A DNA stretch of 64,000 nucleotides, taken from the NCBI GenBank assembly GCA_015227615.1, contig JAALGZ010000026.1, positions 62,001 through 126,000 of the forward strand, written 5' to 3'. Shown here piece by piece: positions 24,177-35,770 of the stretch. A program made the translations under genes and the position numbers. Position 1 is the stretch's first letter. Every line of letters starts with the position of its first letter. Source of the stretch: Labyrinthula sp. Ha. Taxonomy: Eukaryota; Sar; Bigyra; Labyrinthulida; Labyrinthulaceae. The notes below the pieces were generated by a model. The model was given only the letters and a program-made list of their open reading frames with translations. It ran no database searches and was not told the origin of the DNA.

Positions 24177-25665
24177 TTTTCCAATTCTCAAACTAAAACT
24201 TATAAGAAGTAATAATGAACATAAACTTCACCAAATTAGTCATATTTCGTAAGGAGTGTTTTGTTATTTGAGCAATTCTTTCACTCTCTATTTTCAAGTT
24301 ATTTTCTTCAATACTAGAATAAACACACAATATAAAAATACAAAATATCCACTAAGTTTGACATTTCTGAAATTTTCTTCAATACTTTAAAAAAAAAATG
24401 ACTGCTAAATCCATTAGGTTGAAATCTAAACTTAGAGAGAGATACATTTTTACTTCAATCTGCTTACTTCTAGACTACTCATAAACCTAAGAAAAGAATT
24501 GTCTTCTGGAAGCTTACACCAGCTAATTCTGAAAATAAAACAACACAAAAACTTTACCGACAAGAATGAATTCTAGAAATGGTTTCCACGGTTTTTAATG
24601 AGTCGAAGTTTAGCTCGTTTAAATGACAGTAAATGAGACTAGATTGAATACAAAACAAAAAAAGATACTGTATGGACTCAACTCTTGGGAACTTTTGAAA
24701 TAAAGTAGCAAACGACTTTCCAATGATATAAAAAGGGCATAATATTAATCTAAACATTAAATATCATTTGTTAATACTCCAACACTTTCACTTCTTTGTT
24801 TATCCCCAACTGTTTTAAGAAAGCTTGAACTTCGATTTTGAACTTGACCTTGTCAATAGGTATTCCACGTCCGTTATGTGACCTAAGGGTAATAATAAAA
24901 AAATGAAACACCATTGAAGCTTGAAAAGGTGCTTTTGATTTCTTGTTTCATACTGTTGTTCTACTGGGACAGATTTCAAATACATTTTATATTGTTCTTG
25001 TCTTGTGTTATGTACTGTGGTAATGCAATATGGGATTGAACTTGTTTAACAGATCAATCCCAGAAAGTAAAGTTCCAATTCTTTCCTACTTTCCTCCATG
25101 TATGTATGAATCAATAACTGAAACATATTTACGGTATCTCCCGTTAATCGACTGTCAGAATACACATTTATTTCTATTACTGGTAATTACCGTTTGTTTA
25201 ATTACAGAGCAATGCATTTATCCTTAAACCAGAAACTGTATAAGCTTTAACCAGCATCATCACAGTGTAAGAGTTGTGTTAGGGTAAAACAATTAACTAC
25301 ATCAAGTCGCTGGGCAGAAAAATGTAATATAAGAAAGATCTTGGACATAACATCTTTCCAAGATAATCTCAGATTGGCCAAGCTGTTAGTAATCTTAATG
25401 GAAACTATAAAGTTTTCTCTCAAAATAAAACTCTATGTCTTGGCTCCTATGAAAAGCTAAAAGGAAAGTCGGAAGATTGTTATAATCTTTATTAATATTC
25501 TAACCACTCTACTCTTGCACGTGTATGTTAATGTGATACTATTTTTGAAAATTGGTAGAGTTCAATAGCTTATAATACGTCCTTTGCCCGTTTAAAAAGT
25601 TTGGGAATTGAAACGAAAGTCAACAACAGTAAGAAATTCCAAAGACAAAAACATTTTTTTGGGGC
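24177..25665. other. No recognisable gene
   Basis: AT-rich spacer upstream of the Roco gene. Short open stretches (24.55-24.76 kb minus, 25.03-25.23 kb plus) have no motif. Nothing else seen. Confidence 0.5.
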
Positions 25666-26220
25666 CTACTTGGACGTTGGAAACTCTTCGGTCTTACAAG
25701 GAGGACATAAATGGTCCAAAGCCCTTTCTTGCGTCATGTAGGAGTTGAATCCACTAAACCAACCCCCGGCACGTTTTCTTTCCATGGCACTGAAAACTTG
25801 AATTTCTAATACTCCACGGAGCCAATCCTTCAAAGCTAAGTACCTTACCCATAAAGCCTTGATGACTTGGGGAATCCATGGGCATTAGCTGCCGCACTAG
25901 CGCACTGCAGACAAAAACATTCTCTCTGCGACCAATGTTTGTATGAAGGGATTGTAGAGTCTGTTAACAAGTCTGAGCTAATCACCAAAATACGCTTAGC
26001 TCCCAACGCCTAGAAATCCACTAGATTAACATCAATTTAACTGGAGTAAGAAAACACAAAGGCATTAGCGACATGAACACGACCTCTTTGCTGTGTAAGC
26101 AATGCAAGAACACAACCAAAATGGAAACTTTTAGTACATTCATACCGCGTTGAAGTACCTGTCACGGGTTATGCAACTTTTGCACAGCGACTCTGCGGAA
26201 ATACCTGGAATTGTGCTATA
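25666..26220 (-). pseudogene. GC-richer coding-like remnant, unidentified
   Basis: This stretch stands out by higher G+C than its flanks. On the minus strand an open run of 72 codons (25666-25884) has normal protein composition, with strings such as WVRYLALKDWLRGVLEIQV and ALDHLCPPCKTEEFPTSK before a TAG. Upstream, in a shifted frame, lies more protein-like sequence (ALGAKRILVISSDLLTDS). I cannot name the family. There is no clear start, and the piece is broken in several places, so it is a fossil of a gene or of a mobile element. Confidence 0.35.
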
Positions 26221-29200
26221 GATGTTATTTTTTCCTTAAGTGAAAATTAAATCAGATTGTGATTTCGTTCCTAAACTTCATGATTTTGCCGAGAAAAGAC
26301 AAACTACATATTCATCTGATCATATTACCCAATCAACTGAAGACACACGTCTTAACACGAGAACTATAGCAAGAAAACGCTATTGCCAGACTAATGTGCT
26401 TACTAATTCTGAAGGCTCGAGAACAAGTAGATTGTTAATTCAAAAATATTTACGTTTAATGAGAGGCTGAATACTTTTTATTATGCATAGTTCTGCACTG
26501 AACCTCAAGATTCATTCCACCAGCAGTAAACTACAGCTGGGTTGTCTATTATTGCTCTAGCTTGAGTATGCTTAAATGTTTTACGTAGTTAGAGTTGGTG
26601 TTACAGAGTTAGCTCAGAATACATTCATGCTTAGTCATCGAACATAAAAAACAAAAAAACTACATGTGAAATTTATTTTTCTATATCTAGAACTTCGCAT
26701 GTACCTCCAAGATCTTTGAATACTACATCATTTCTATCAATTTTTTCTTTTAGCTTTTTTCTTGTCTACGAAAGAGTACATTGATTCGCTCTCATTATCA
26801 AAACTTCTGTCTGTAATGTTAGTTGTTAAGAACAGTGAAAGTAAAATGAGTTGTACTCTAAATACGAGGTTTATCCTGTTACTATAATTACTGCCCTAGC
26901 TTCAGAAAAAGTCCAGGAGGCCTATCAGTATCTTTTTGTGTACTATCAACAAATCTAGCATCCAAAATATAAATTACAGTATACTTAACCTATACATTCC
27001 TGCACAGATGGTTAATACAATTCTTATTATACTGAGTTTGCATCTTTTCTTGAGAATGAAGTGGCAGTACAATCTTGGTATAAGAAATATAGAAGAATCA
27101 GAAAGTGTTAAACTTAACGTACCATGCTAGTAACTTACTCCACTTTTATAAAAACCAATTATTGTTGCGTTAGAAGATTGCTGAAAAAGGCTACCCCGTT
27201 CTCCGTTCATTGCGCTTCCATTATTATCAACTTGCTATAGTGGTCAGTTGCCTCACTCGGATTGGCGTCTAATAGTAAGATGTTGACCGAATCCTAGCTG
27301 TGTCTGATGTGTTCATATCAAGACGTTTTTTCCTATTTTTACTTCAAAAATTCACATTTCGTGAAGTATTCAGAAAACATTATTGATATAAATAAGCAAG
27401 GGATTGAGATGAAAAATCCCCAAGACAAATAGATATTCAAAATTTCCTTTTACTGAAATAACTCTTCTTGAAAATTTAAGAAAGTAGATGATCTTTGCTG
27501 CTCGTTGCACTGGTAGATGTTTTATTTTAGCTATATGGCTTTCATATACTCTTTCCACGCTAATCAGGAGAAATTTCATAGATACTCTGCCATAAACCTC
27601 AGCCGATGCCAACACTTTTTGTAAATATAACTACAAATCAACAAAAATGAATTCATTTGTTCTTAATACTGGATTGTCGAACATATGCTTCCTGCTACCT
27701 GATACTGGGACCGAGGTGGCCGCTGCAAGGTTTTCTAGAAGACACAACGGCTCCAATTTATTGAATTTGTCTCAGCTATGGGATTGGGTGTTTTAATTTC
27801 AAGAAATATTCCCTAAGATTTAACCCAATTTCCGAAATAACGGCGGTTCTGTTAGATGAGTAGTAGGTTTTACAAGTTTCTTTAGTGATTACCGAATCTT
27901 GGTGAGGCCATAAAGTTACAGCTATTAATACATATAATCAAGCAATGGCAATTTCCTACGAATATTCATGGTCAAAATAAACCTTAGCAAGAGAGAGATA
28001 GGATATAAGTATCGCTTTACATTCTATACATAACAATGTCATTGTTCCCATTTGAACTGGTGTCAACTTGTTTCTATCAAGAACGAGTAAAAACCAACTA
28101 GGCTTACCATTACTGTAACAAAAGGAGAAAATCACTGGTACATTTGTTATCTTTCAAATCCAATACATTAATACGTACGATAATAATAATAAAAAATATT
28201 TGAAGTATTGATGCATTTTTCCTGCTTCAGTAGTTAGATCTCCGTTCTAATAGTAACTTGAGAGAGTTGCCATCTTAATTCGTGTTGTTAACCAGTATTC
28301 TGGGATGATTATTGATGGCGATTTATTTTGAAAATTCTTATCAACTTGTTTCATTGATCAAACCATACCCTAGAACCTGGATACATTGGATATCGTATAC
28401 CCGTGAATCTCTTATGTTTTCCACATTTCCATATATACATATTGTACCACTTGAGCTATAACTCGGCCATTTATCCATATATTTCCGAAAATACAATGAA
28501 TGTAGCTTAATACTTTATGGACCTTTAACCTGATTTCTCTAGAAATATATAGAATAACATTGGTAATATTTAGGCTACCTTTTCCAGGGCTGAGATTCCT
28601 GTCTAAAGATCATTTTTACGGTAGATTTCGGATACAGGGTTTTATACATTGGTCTACAGTAATTTAGTTATTTTACATTACACAAATAATCAACATATAA
28701 GCTGGATGAATCAACATCCTGTATGCGAGTTATATATTGATTTCTGGTCTGTTCATTTTTTTAGAGACCACTGCTTTCAACCAACTTTAAGTAAATCAAG
28801 CCCTCTAATCCTTGTAGAAATAGAGATTCTTATGAATCCCGAAAACCCTTCTAGAGAAAATTAAGTGTCTTCTTCAGTTTTAAAAGGATGCCATGATGTT
28901 CACAAGAATTTCAAAAGTGGATTTTAGCTTCATCCGAATTCTTATAATTAAAATTTTTCTTCTCACAGGACTTTGAAATCATTGAAAAACAAAATAATGA
29001 TAAAACATTGAAAAGTAGCGAGATTTTTACAAATCTTATACGTCATGTAATTCGAGTAAGCAACTGAAAAAAATAAATAGACCCTTTGCACTAACCCTTG
29101 AGGCTAGCTTCTATCCTTAGTTAAGAAAAATTTCCTCAACTAAGTATCATTTCCCCATTTTTCTATTGTTAGTGTCTAGCGTTTTACATATAGAGGGCGG

Positions 29201-32188
29201 CCTCATCGCAATCTGTGGTGACCTGGGTAATGAACTACTTATAGATGATTGACATAGTAAATAGCAATGGATCCAACACATCTGACCACAATAAGGGTTA
29301 ACTATTACAAGGGCGCACTCTTCAACTTGAAACCTCTATAGATGATGAATTCATAAAGTGGATCGATAGTACATGGAGAAGGATATCAGAATGTTCTCAT
29401 CGACCTAGCCTACAAACGAGAAAGTATTAAATTAAGAACATTACCGAAGAATGGGAAAAATCGAGGAGAGTACAACGACGCTCAGTCGCTGCTGCCTATC
29501 CAAACCCATTATTTCAATACCCACCAAACAACCTGCGACAGGTTCTCTGTTAGTGGTCATGGTCGTGGTAGCGAGGCTGTAAGGAGCCTGTGATTCTGGT
29601 CGAAACAACGTGCACATATCACTTTTGATCATTCTAGAATCACCAGAAATCTTATTCTGAGCTGCAATGGAGAATAATTTTGCAATTGTAAACTTAATTT
29701 CAGCGAGCTCATCCAGTGGAAAAACGTTGTTGTACCAATAAAAACTTATTTTCAATGACAAAGGAATAGAATGGCATCTGTCATCTTAAGCTATTTTTGC
29801 GTTTTTTCAAGTTGAATTATGATGAGTTAATTGATTACAATACTTAATTTGCCATGAAGCGCTCAATTGTAGCTTTTGATAATGGACAAGAGGATGAAAA
29901 GGGGCAAGAAAAATCTGGAAGAATAAAATTCATTTGAGGGAATTTGTTCCTATGACAAAGATGCTTTTTTGGTAGCGATACAGAAGATGAGGGTCACGTT
30001 TTAAGGTACTCAACTTATATTTACATTTTGTCTTTTGTGTTCATACAATTGAGAATTGCAGTGAGAAATCTTAGCCATAATCTATATTTATTTTCAGCAT
30101 GTTTAGCTCTTCAGAATAAGGCTCAGTTTAGAAACAACTAGTTTATTCTGGAAATTCTAGGTAAACTATGAGAATTTATGGAGCACCCACTATTGCCAGA
30201 AAACGGATAGTTTTTGCCCCCCATCCACCACCCACCATTCAGCATGGCCATTTAGCAATCTCCACAAAACTCTACCTGAGTATCACTTATGATAACGACT
30301 CATCAAGGTAGTATGCCCGAAAGCTTAGGTAAGAGCAAACCAGAGCCAATATCTGTCTTTTTAATGACATCCAGGAAAGAAAAGTAATACAAATCTCAAT
30401 TATATAAAATAAATTTATTTTTAAACTTCGTAATTGATTTTTAACCTTCTTAGAATTGATGTATCTGCCAACTGAAATAATGTAACGGAGGGATCTTAAA
30501 GCCTTGAAAGCTTGGAACCTGTTTTGACATTCTCTTGTGTCATCTTATGAAACTATATTTTTTAGATAATAATAACTTCTATACTTAATTCAAAATAAAA
30601 TAGATTTATCTTTTGATCAAATAAGAACTTAGTTAAAGTGCTCAACAGAGTCTTATTCGTTTTATTAAAATAAGGGATGTCTAGAGCCTAAGAAACCAGA
30701 TGTTACTACTATTATTATATTCTATGATGAACTATTTTGAGAAAATATTATTTCTTTATCAATAGTACTTATTTTTAAGTTTTTAAGAAAATTCTTCGAC
30801 CAATGAATAGTGGATATCAAACCTTTTATCTAGAACTGGGCACTAACAATATTTTATTGAATTGAATTCATATAGAGTGATATTTTCGTAAATTTTATAT
30901 TATAAAGTCACGGAACTGACTTGAACTAGAATACGTTTGATAAGCTACTCCAAAAGAACCAATATATTTGATGTCTTATTAATTTCAGCCATTTCTCCAT
31001 CCATAGACTAATTTGAATATAAATACTCTCAAAAAATTTCAATATAGTTGATAGTTACCCTAAACTCTATCCTATTTTGAATATTAAGATAACGAAATTT
31101 ATCTAAGCTATTATGCGAAGACAAAATTCCCAATTTTTTTTGTAAAGGTATTGTGTTACTTTGTATTGACAAGAAACACATCTTTTCGCTACTTGTTTTT
31201 TGTTGGATATTAAGTTTAACCGAAGATGTATTTCATCACCAAAACGTAATCTTGGATAACATTCTACTTATCAACCTTGAGTCATATTTTCTTAATATCT
31301 TACATTTTTCTAAAAGAATCAAGTTCAAGTGCAAGAGTCATATTCATATTTTAGATTTCTAAAGTATGAGTGTAAATAAGGTAGTGCATTTAAGAAAAGG
31401 TGCAATGCAGTTAACGTTACTTAGCGTAATCATAGTATGTTCCCTCGGTTTGTATTTGTTTGAGTTGGAAAATACAAATAATTATTACTGTTCTTTGTAA
31501 TTCCATATTACAAATCAATAGTTATATGGAGATATGTTGACATTTAGAAAGTTTTCTATCAATTTTATGTACAAAACTTTGAATCCTTTATATTCTTTGC
31601 TTCCAGAGTCTATACTGATTGAATGAATTTTTTAATAAAGTGAACAGATGCTTATATTAATTAAGTGAACCACCAATTGTTAGTTCTTTAAATAATATAT
31701 TAAGTTGAAAAATGCCTTATAGCGTCAAATGTTTGAATGATAAAAGTCAAAGAAGAAAATAAGATCCTTCACCAATGCTCTTCATTAATTTAGCTGCATG
31801 CAGGAAGACCGATACTAGTTACACATTAAAACAAGTGTAATGCAGTAAACTAAGTACATGTAAAGTAATACCCTAACTAAGACTTCGGTATACACAATGT
31901 CCACTGAATTGATGCATAAACTACCAAGAAGCACAACCGGTCATAAACATAGGAGCATCGTATGACCTACCTACCTAGAAGACTTTATTGGTTCAGGCAT
32001 GCGCAGTTCCATGTTAATTATGACTTGCTTAAGCGATTATGATGTAACTCGCGATCTCTACAATGAGTAATTTTTGAAGTATATTGTATCTAACGCTATG
32101 CTCTTAGCATGGTAATCTACTTCTTTATTCTGATATTCAATTACATGATAGTTTCTTTCCCAGTATTATGTTTTCAGAGCCAGAAACA
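26221..32188. other. No recognisable gene
   Basis: Nearly 6 kb of AT-rich spacer. The longest open stretch (29.44-29.76 kb, minus strand, 106 codons) starts with TTG and lacks motifs; the plus strand of the same place also reads about 79 open codons from near 29.36 kb. Neither can be supported as a gene. No repeats or RNA genes were recognised. Confidence 0.5.
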
Positions 32189-32349
32189 ATAAGAATATTT
32201 TGAAGCAACTGCAGGGTATTCTACTTCTTTTCTTTTTCTATTCTCCCTCTGAAATATGACATAGCAAGAAACTGTTCTTTGTCCATGAGTACAGTCCATG
32301 CTTCTTGTGGGGAATCATCTGCCGCTAAGCTTAACCTTCTGTTTCCACC
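32189..32349 (-). pseudogene. Fragment of a membrane-SRPBCC family gene
   Basis: A decayed fourth copy of the SRPBCC-membrane family. The minus strand reads RRLSLAADDSPQEAWTVLMD and then KEQFLAMSYF, matching KRVLRFQVDVSPAEAWAALI and DTDQFTKLF of the intact gene about 0.6 kb away. After one frame change at about 32225-32240 it continues as KEVEYPAVASKYSY, matching TKGECGAIGARYTF at the same distance. Beyond this the similarity fades. Only the first third of the domain remains, with no start codon. It is most simply the residue of an old tandem duplication of the neighbouring gene. Confidence 0.75.
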
Positions 32350-32953
32350 TTTGATTTTAGAAAAGGAATATTTCCAAGTTTATAGGAAGTTATTTTGATA
32401 ACAAGTTTTTTTTCAAATAACTAGGTTTTGATAACTGTTTCAATCTACTATTTTGGAATCCGATACCTTTCAAGATTCTAAAAGGAAAATGTTTGAAACT
32501 GTAGCGTCAAAAATAGGACACCTTGGAAAGAAAACAAGACCAAAGAATTTTGCTGAATAAAACTAAGAAAACTTATTCATTCAACAATAAAACTCTGTTC
32601 AAATCTTGGTTTTCAATAGATCTAACATAGAGCTCTGTCTATTAAATTAAACGAAAATGGTAAGTTGATGTCCACAATTTATATTCTTAGTGGAAAATAT
32701 AAACTCTTCTTATATAAACTATTGATTCTTATTCTTATGTCATGAATATCATTCACTATAGAACAATTTTTATGCAATTTCTGACTCTAAGAATTCTAAA
32801 CCCTGGGTAGTTTTTTTTGTTGACTAGCATTGAATTTTCTTCATGTTCACATGTAAACCTTGCAAGCAGACTACAACGAGTAGAAAACTCAAAAATAACT
32901 TCATTAATCTTAGTTTTAGGGATTTTCTACCTAATAACTAAAGTGATTACAGC
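32350..32953. other. Spacer between SRPBCC fragment and intact copy
   Basis: AT-rich, with no open frame of note and nothing recognised. Confidence 0.5.
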
Positions 32954-33640
32954 CTAGACTGTATCTTCAGTATTTGGAGTATACATTGCAAAATAATGCA
33001 AAGCAGAATTTACAAAATGGTTCCTGTCCCAGTACTCGTTCTGTGCTGCAACACACTTTGACATACCCAAACAACAACAAAATACTAAAAATACGTTTAA
33101 TACAACCATCAAGGCGGTTAACTGACCCGAAGCTGTAATCATTACACCCAAGAAAGAAAAAAACCACATAAGACATGTGGCAATCTGGGTTATAATTGGA
33201 AAATCTCGGCAAGAAGCTCGTGTTCTAATTTCTACAACAGATTTTCTAAGCTCTCCTTTAATTTTCATAATAGAATATTTTTCAACTCTATCAGAAATCA
33301 AAGTAGATTCTGATAATACCTTATGGGTAAAAACTACGGTCATTCTCTCTGGGTCAACATCTTTCAATTGATATAGGATTTGTTTATTGTGACTGTTTCC
33401 AACTGTATCAACTTCCGTTTCAGTAAAAGTATATCTGGCTCCAATTGCCCCACATTCACCTTTTGTTCTTACGCCATTTCCATTCCCTCCGCAAAATAAT
33501 TTGGTAAACTGATCAGTGTCTATTAAAGCTGCCCATGCTTCAGCTGGAGAAACATCTACTTGAAAACGAAGAACTCTCTTACATCCAGCTCCCAAAAAAA
33601 CGTGTATTGTTGATTCTTTCTGTTCATTAAAATCTTGCAC
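32954..33640 (-). CDS. SRPBCC (START-like) protein with C-terminal membrane anchor, copy 1
   Basis: About 228 aa. Residues 20-145 look like an SRPBCC/polyketide-cyclase-like ligand-binding fold, with the family strings FQVDVSPAEAWAALIDTDQF, GARYTFTE and ILYQLKDVDPERM. A hydrophobic hairpin follows (about 150-195, two membrane segments), then a short tail with HYFAMYTPN. The two paralogues at 54.9-56.6 kb share the same order and length. The function is unknown; SRPBCC domains usually hold a lipid or other hydrophobic ligand, so a membrane-tethered lipid-binding role is an inference. The start is unresolved: the open frame begins with GTG (33640) and has no ATG before the conserved region; an ATG 2 nt upstream is in another frame, so an unseen small 5' intron is possible. 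Stop TAG. Confidence 0.75.
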   Translation of the reverse strand: MQDFNEQKESTIHVFLGAGCKRVLRFQVDVSPAEAWAALIDTDQFTKLFCGGNGNGVRTKGECGAIGARYTFTETEVDTVGNSHNKQILYQLKDVDPERMTVVFTHKVLSESTLISDRVEKYSIMKIKGELRKSVVEIRTRASCRDFPIITQIATCLMWFFSFLGVMITASGQLTALMVVLNVFLVFCCCLGMSKCVAAQNEYWDRNHFVNSALHYFAMYTPNTEDTV

Positions 33641-34129
33641 ATTTTTTCAACAGTTTTGGCTTAAATATATTGATTATTAGTATGCAGTTTAGTATATTGC
33701 TTTGCAATGTAAAACTTAAACTAAGCAGAACTGCACTTTTACCGATAGAGTTCCAAAATAAGAATAGAGAAAAACATAGAAGAAACTTCCTCACTCAAGT
33801 TTCTAACTAATGCCAAATTAATACAGATAATAATAGTATAGTGACTAAAGTATATACACTTGTTGTATATTCTTATCCAACCCTTCTTTTCAACTTATCT
33901 AAATTGAATAATGTCCGTTATGGACTCTATCTAAACACAGTAACAATAACACAAAATATAAGAGTTGGAAAAAAATGACTTCTTTGTAAACGCTTTAATA
34001 AATATTTATAATCTATCAGATCCTAATTTCCAAACTCCAGTTACTTACCCTCTATAAACCTGACCTCTCAAAAAAAAAACAAATCCTGCTTCAAAGTTCA
34101 AATCAAATTTACTAACATTTGCCACTTTC
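33641..34129. other. Spacer between SRPBCC copy 1 and pantothenate kinase
   Basis: AT-rich, no open frame of note. It should hold the promoter of SRPBCC copy 1; no distinctive motif was seen. Confidence 0.5.
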
Positions 34130-34790
34130 TTAAATTCTTGATCTCAATACTTCTCTACTTTGCGCAGGTATTTTAATCCCAGATCCCAATATCATCGCCC
34201 CGAGAGCTCCTAAACATCACTCGTGCTTCATAAAAACTGCTTCTTTTGTATTCTTAGACCAAAATGACACAGCATATGATAACACTCTCATAGAAATAGT
34301 ATTCCCCTTATGTAACGAAAGCTTATCTTGCGGATGTAAATGAATATTATCACTGTTCGCTTGTCCTTGCGCAGTTTTCAATTTCGCATTTGTCGCTAAG
34401 AAATTTCCAGTGAAAATTATATGCTGCACTTTGAGTTGCTTTGCAAAAATGTGAGCAATCGCGGCAACGTTCATTGAACACATTACAAGAGTTGAAAGAG
34501 CTAAATCTTCTCTCTTCACCGATTGTCTTGCTTCTTTACTAATCATCTTGCCAAAACTAGAAGCCAATGTGGATGGCCTAAGGGTTCCAAACAACATGTT
34601 TCCCTTTGATCCCTTTGAAGAGTCACTCAATTTCTCACCATAGATATCTCGTACCAACATATCAACCTTTGCTGAATCTCCATTTGCAGCTAGATCAAGT
34701 GCATCGTTGAAATTATCTACTCCTGTAAGCAAAGAGACTAATCCAAGAAATGTTGACCCACCTAAACTACTTCCACCTACTCTATCATAT

Positions 34791-34818
34791 CTAAGATTAA
34801 AACACAACACAAAAATAC
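34791..34818 (-). other. 28-nt intron in pantothenate kinase
   Basis: Runs from GTATTTTTGTG to TAATCTTAG. Its removal joins HIKKNGK to YDRVGGSSLGG, the expected continuous sequence of the kinase family. Inferred from protein homology. Confidence 0.85.
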
Positions 34819-35091
34819 TTTCCATTCTTTTTAATATGTAGAATCGACACTCCAGAACCAATGTTTACCACGATGAAGGATTTATGTTTTGGTACTCGTA
34901 CTGGGATTGTTACTACACGTTCTCTATTAGGTCCAATATCTCCTCGAAATCTCGCATTTCCAAGAGTAAAACATCCATCATTTCTCTGGATCATAGCTCT
35001 TAGACCAGTCACAAGTGACAAGAGCTCATCGAACTTCTTTACTTTTAATCCTGTGTTCCTCGTCAACAGATTTGCGTACTTGTAAGCACCG

Positions 35092-35120
35092 CTAAAGGGT
35101 AAAAGAAGCCAAGGAAATAC
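35092..35120 (-). other. 29-nt intron in pantothenate kinase
   Basis: Runs from GTATTTCCTT to ACCCTTTAG. Its removal joins LLAIGT to GAYKYANLL, giving the conserved glycine-rich motif (T-G-x-G-A-Y-K) of the family in one frame. Confidence 0.82.
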
Positions 35121-35409
35121 GTGCCAATGGCCAGTAAATCTTTTCTCAAACATTCTGTAAAAACTTGAAGCCTCCAAGGTAAGGAACTCTTGCAGAAAGG
35201 AACTTAATGAATTGTATTGTGCCTGATTCAAGGACAATTTCAAGCTCTTCTTCTTTATATCCGCTAGCTCCGTATTTTGATCGTTCCTCTATATACTTTT
35301 TCAACTTTTCAGATGGATTCTTTGAATTTTTTGGAATAAAAATGACGAACTTAGGCAGAGTTCCTCCAATATCAATGCTCAAGATGTTTTCTGTTTGTTT
35401 TTGAGCTCT

Positions 35410-35449
35410 CTGGATAATTAATAAATAAATTAACTCGATAATGCTTTAC
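35410..35449 (-). other. Possible 40-nt first intron of pantothenate kinase
   Basis: GTAAAG to TATCCAG. It would join an eight-codon ATG exon (35473-35450) in frame to RAQKQTENILSIDIGG. It is longer than the other introns here, and the exon is too short to test by homology. It is proposed because the frame before SIDIGG has no ATG. Confidence 0.35.
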
Positions 35450-35558
35450 CACGTAAGACAAGCATGTTGCCATCGAGTCGGGAGAAAACCGAGAAAGAGG
35501 TTGTCCACAAAAGCTCTCGGACTATTGGAAAAACTTGAGAAAATGTGGGTGGCCTAGC

Positions 35559-35649
35559 ACAGCAAACGGGCAGTTCAACGAGAGATGCTATATAAAAAGC
35601 CGAGAGTATTTCTCGAATCTTATATCCCGGCGCTACTCCCGTTTGCTGT
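35559..35649. repeat. 12-bp perfect inverted repeat enclosing a small hairpin
   Basis: ACAGCAAACGGG at 35559-35570 is exactly complementary to CCCGTTTGCTGT at 35638-35649. Inside lies a second hairpin, CGAGA (35601-35605) with TCTCG (35611-35615). Upstream, CTCTCGG (35514-35520) can pair with CCGAGAG (35600-35606) and CGAGAAA (35490-35496) with TTTCTCG (35609-35615). The stretch 35470-35650 is clearly richer in G+C than its flanks, and a short A run follows at about 35657. It could be a structured RNA, a very small inverted-repeat element or a tRNA-derived remnant; no target duplication was seen. Confidence 0.5.
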
Positions 35650-35681
35650 ATGTGCCAAAAAAAAAGAATAATTTATTAACC

Positions 35682-35690
35682 ATATTAGAA
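35682..35690. repeat. Target site duplication, left of MULE
   Basis: ATATTAGAA, repeated exactly at 40141-40149. Nine bases is the standard length for Mutator-type insertion. Confidence 0.88.
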
Positions 35691-35743
35691 GGGCGCGGAT
35701 TTTTTGACTCCGGAGTCAGATACTCCTTGTGATTTCATTGGTC
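35691..35743 (+). repeat. Left terminal inverted repeat of MULE
   Basis: Contains GATTTTTTGACTCCGGAGTC, followed by AGATACTCC and ATTTCATTGGTC. It contains the perfect 14-bp palindrome TGACTCCGGAGTCA. It matches the reverse complement of 40089-40140 apart from the outermost 7 bp and small internal differences. Confidence 0.87.
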
Positions 35744-35770
35744 AGATCGATTTCCCAAGAATTTTCTTCA

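Larger units (their letters stand above)
34130..35473 (-). pseudogene. Pantothenate kinase (type II, PANK/Fumble family), apparently damaged
   Basis: Pantothenate kinase makes 4'-phosphopantothenate, the committed step of CoA synthesis. Visible motifs are SIDIGGTLPKFVIF (ATP-binding N-lobe), then LLAIGTGAYKYA, FIVVNIGSGVSILHI, RVGGSSLGGSTFLGL, DMLVRDIYGE and VSFWSKNTKEAVFMKHE. Two small introns (35092-35120, 34791-34818) restore the frame exactly at conserved points. A possible first exon, MATCLSYV (35473-35450), could join through a 40-nt intron. Two defects: near 35190 the frame changes by one base between GTIQFIKF and the following FCKSSLPWRLQVFTE; and at 34217-34219 a TGA replaces the conserved Gly of HEGYxGALGA, after which CLGALGAMILGSGIKIPAQ continues in frame to a TAA at 34130. 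Since the introns are kept, this is not a retrocopy. It may be a recent pseudogene, or the defects may be sequence errors. Confidence 0.8.

Noticed and set aside
29441-29761. 106-codon minus-strand open frame
   Set aside because: Starts with TTG, has no motif, and the opposite strand is equally open; no support for a gene.
35170-35205. A third internal intron of about 32 nt in the pantothenate kinase at the frame change
   Set aside because: It starts GTTCC and ends GGAG, unlike the GTAYTT...TAG consensus, and would remove residues the family usually keeps; a one-base frame change fits better.
35540-35640. A tRNA or tRNA-derived SINE in the GC-rich island
   Set aside because: Weak resemblance to internal promoter boxes (GGCCTAGC and CTCGAATC), but no proper acceptor or T stem could be folded.
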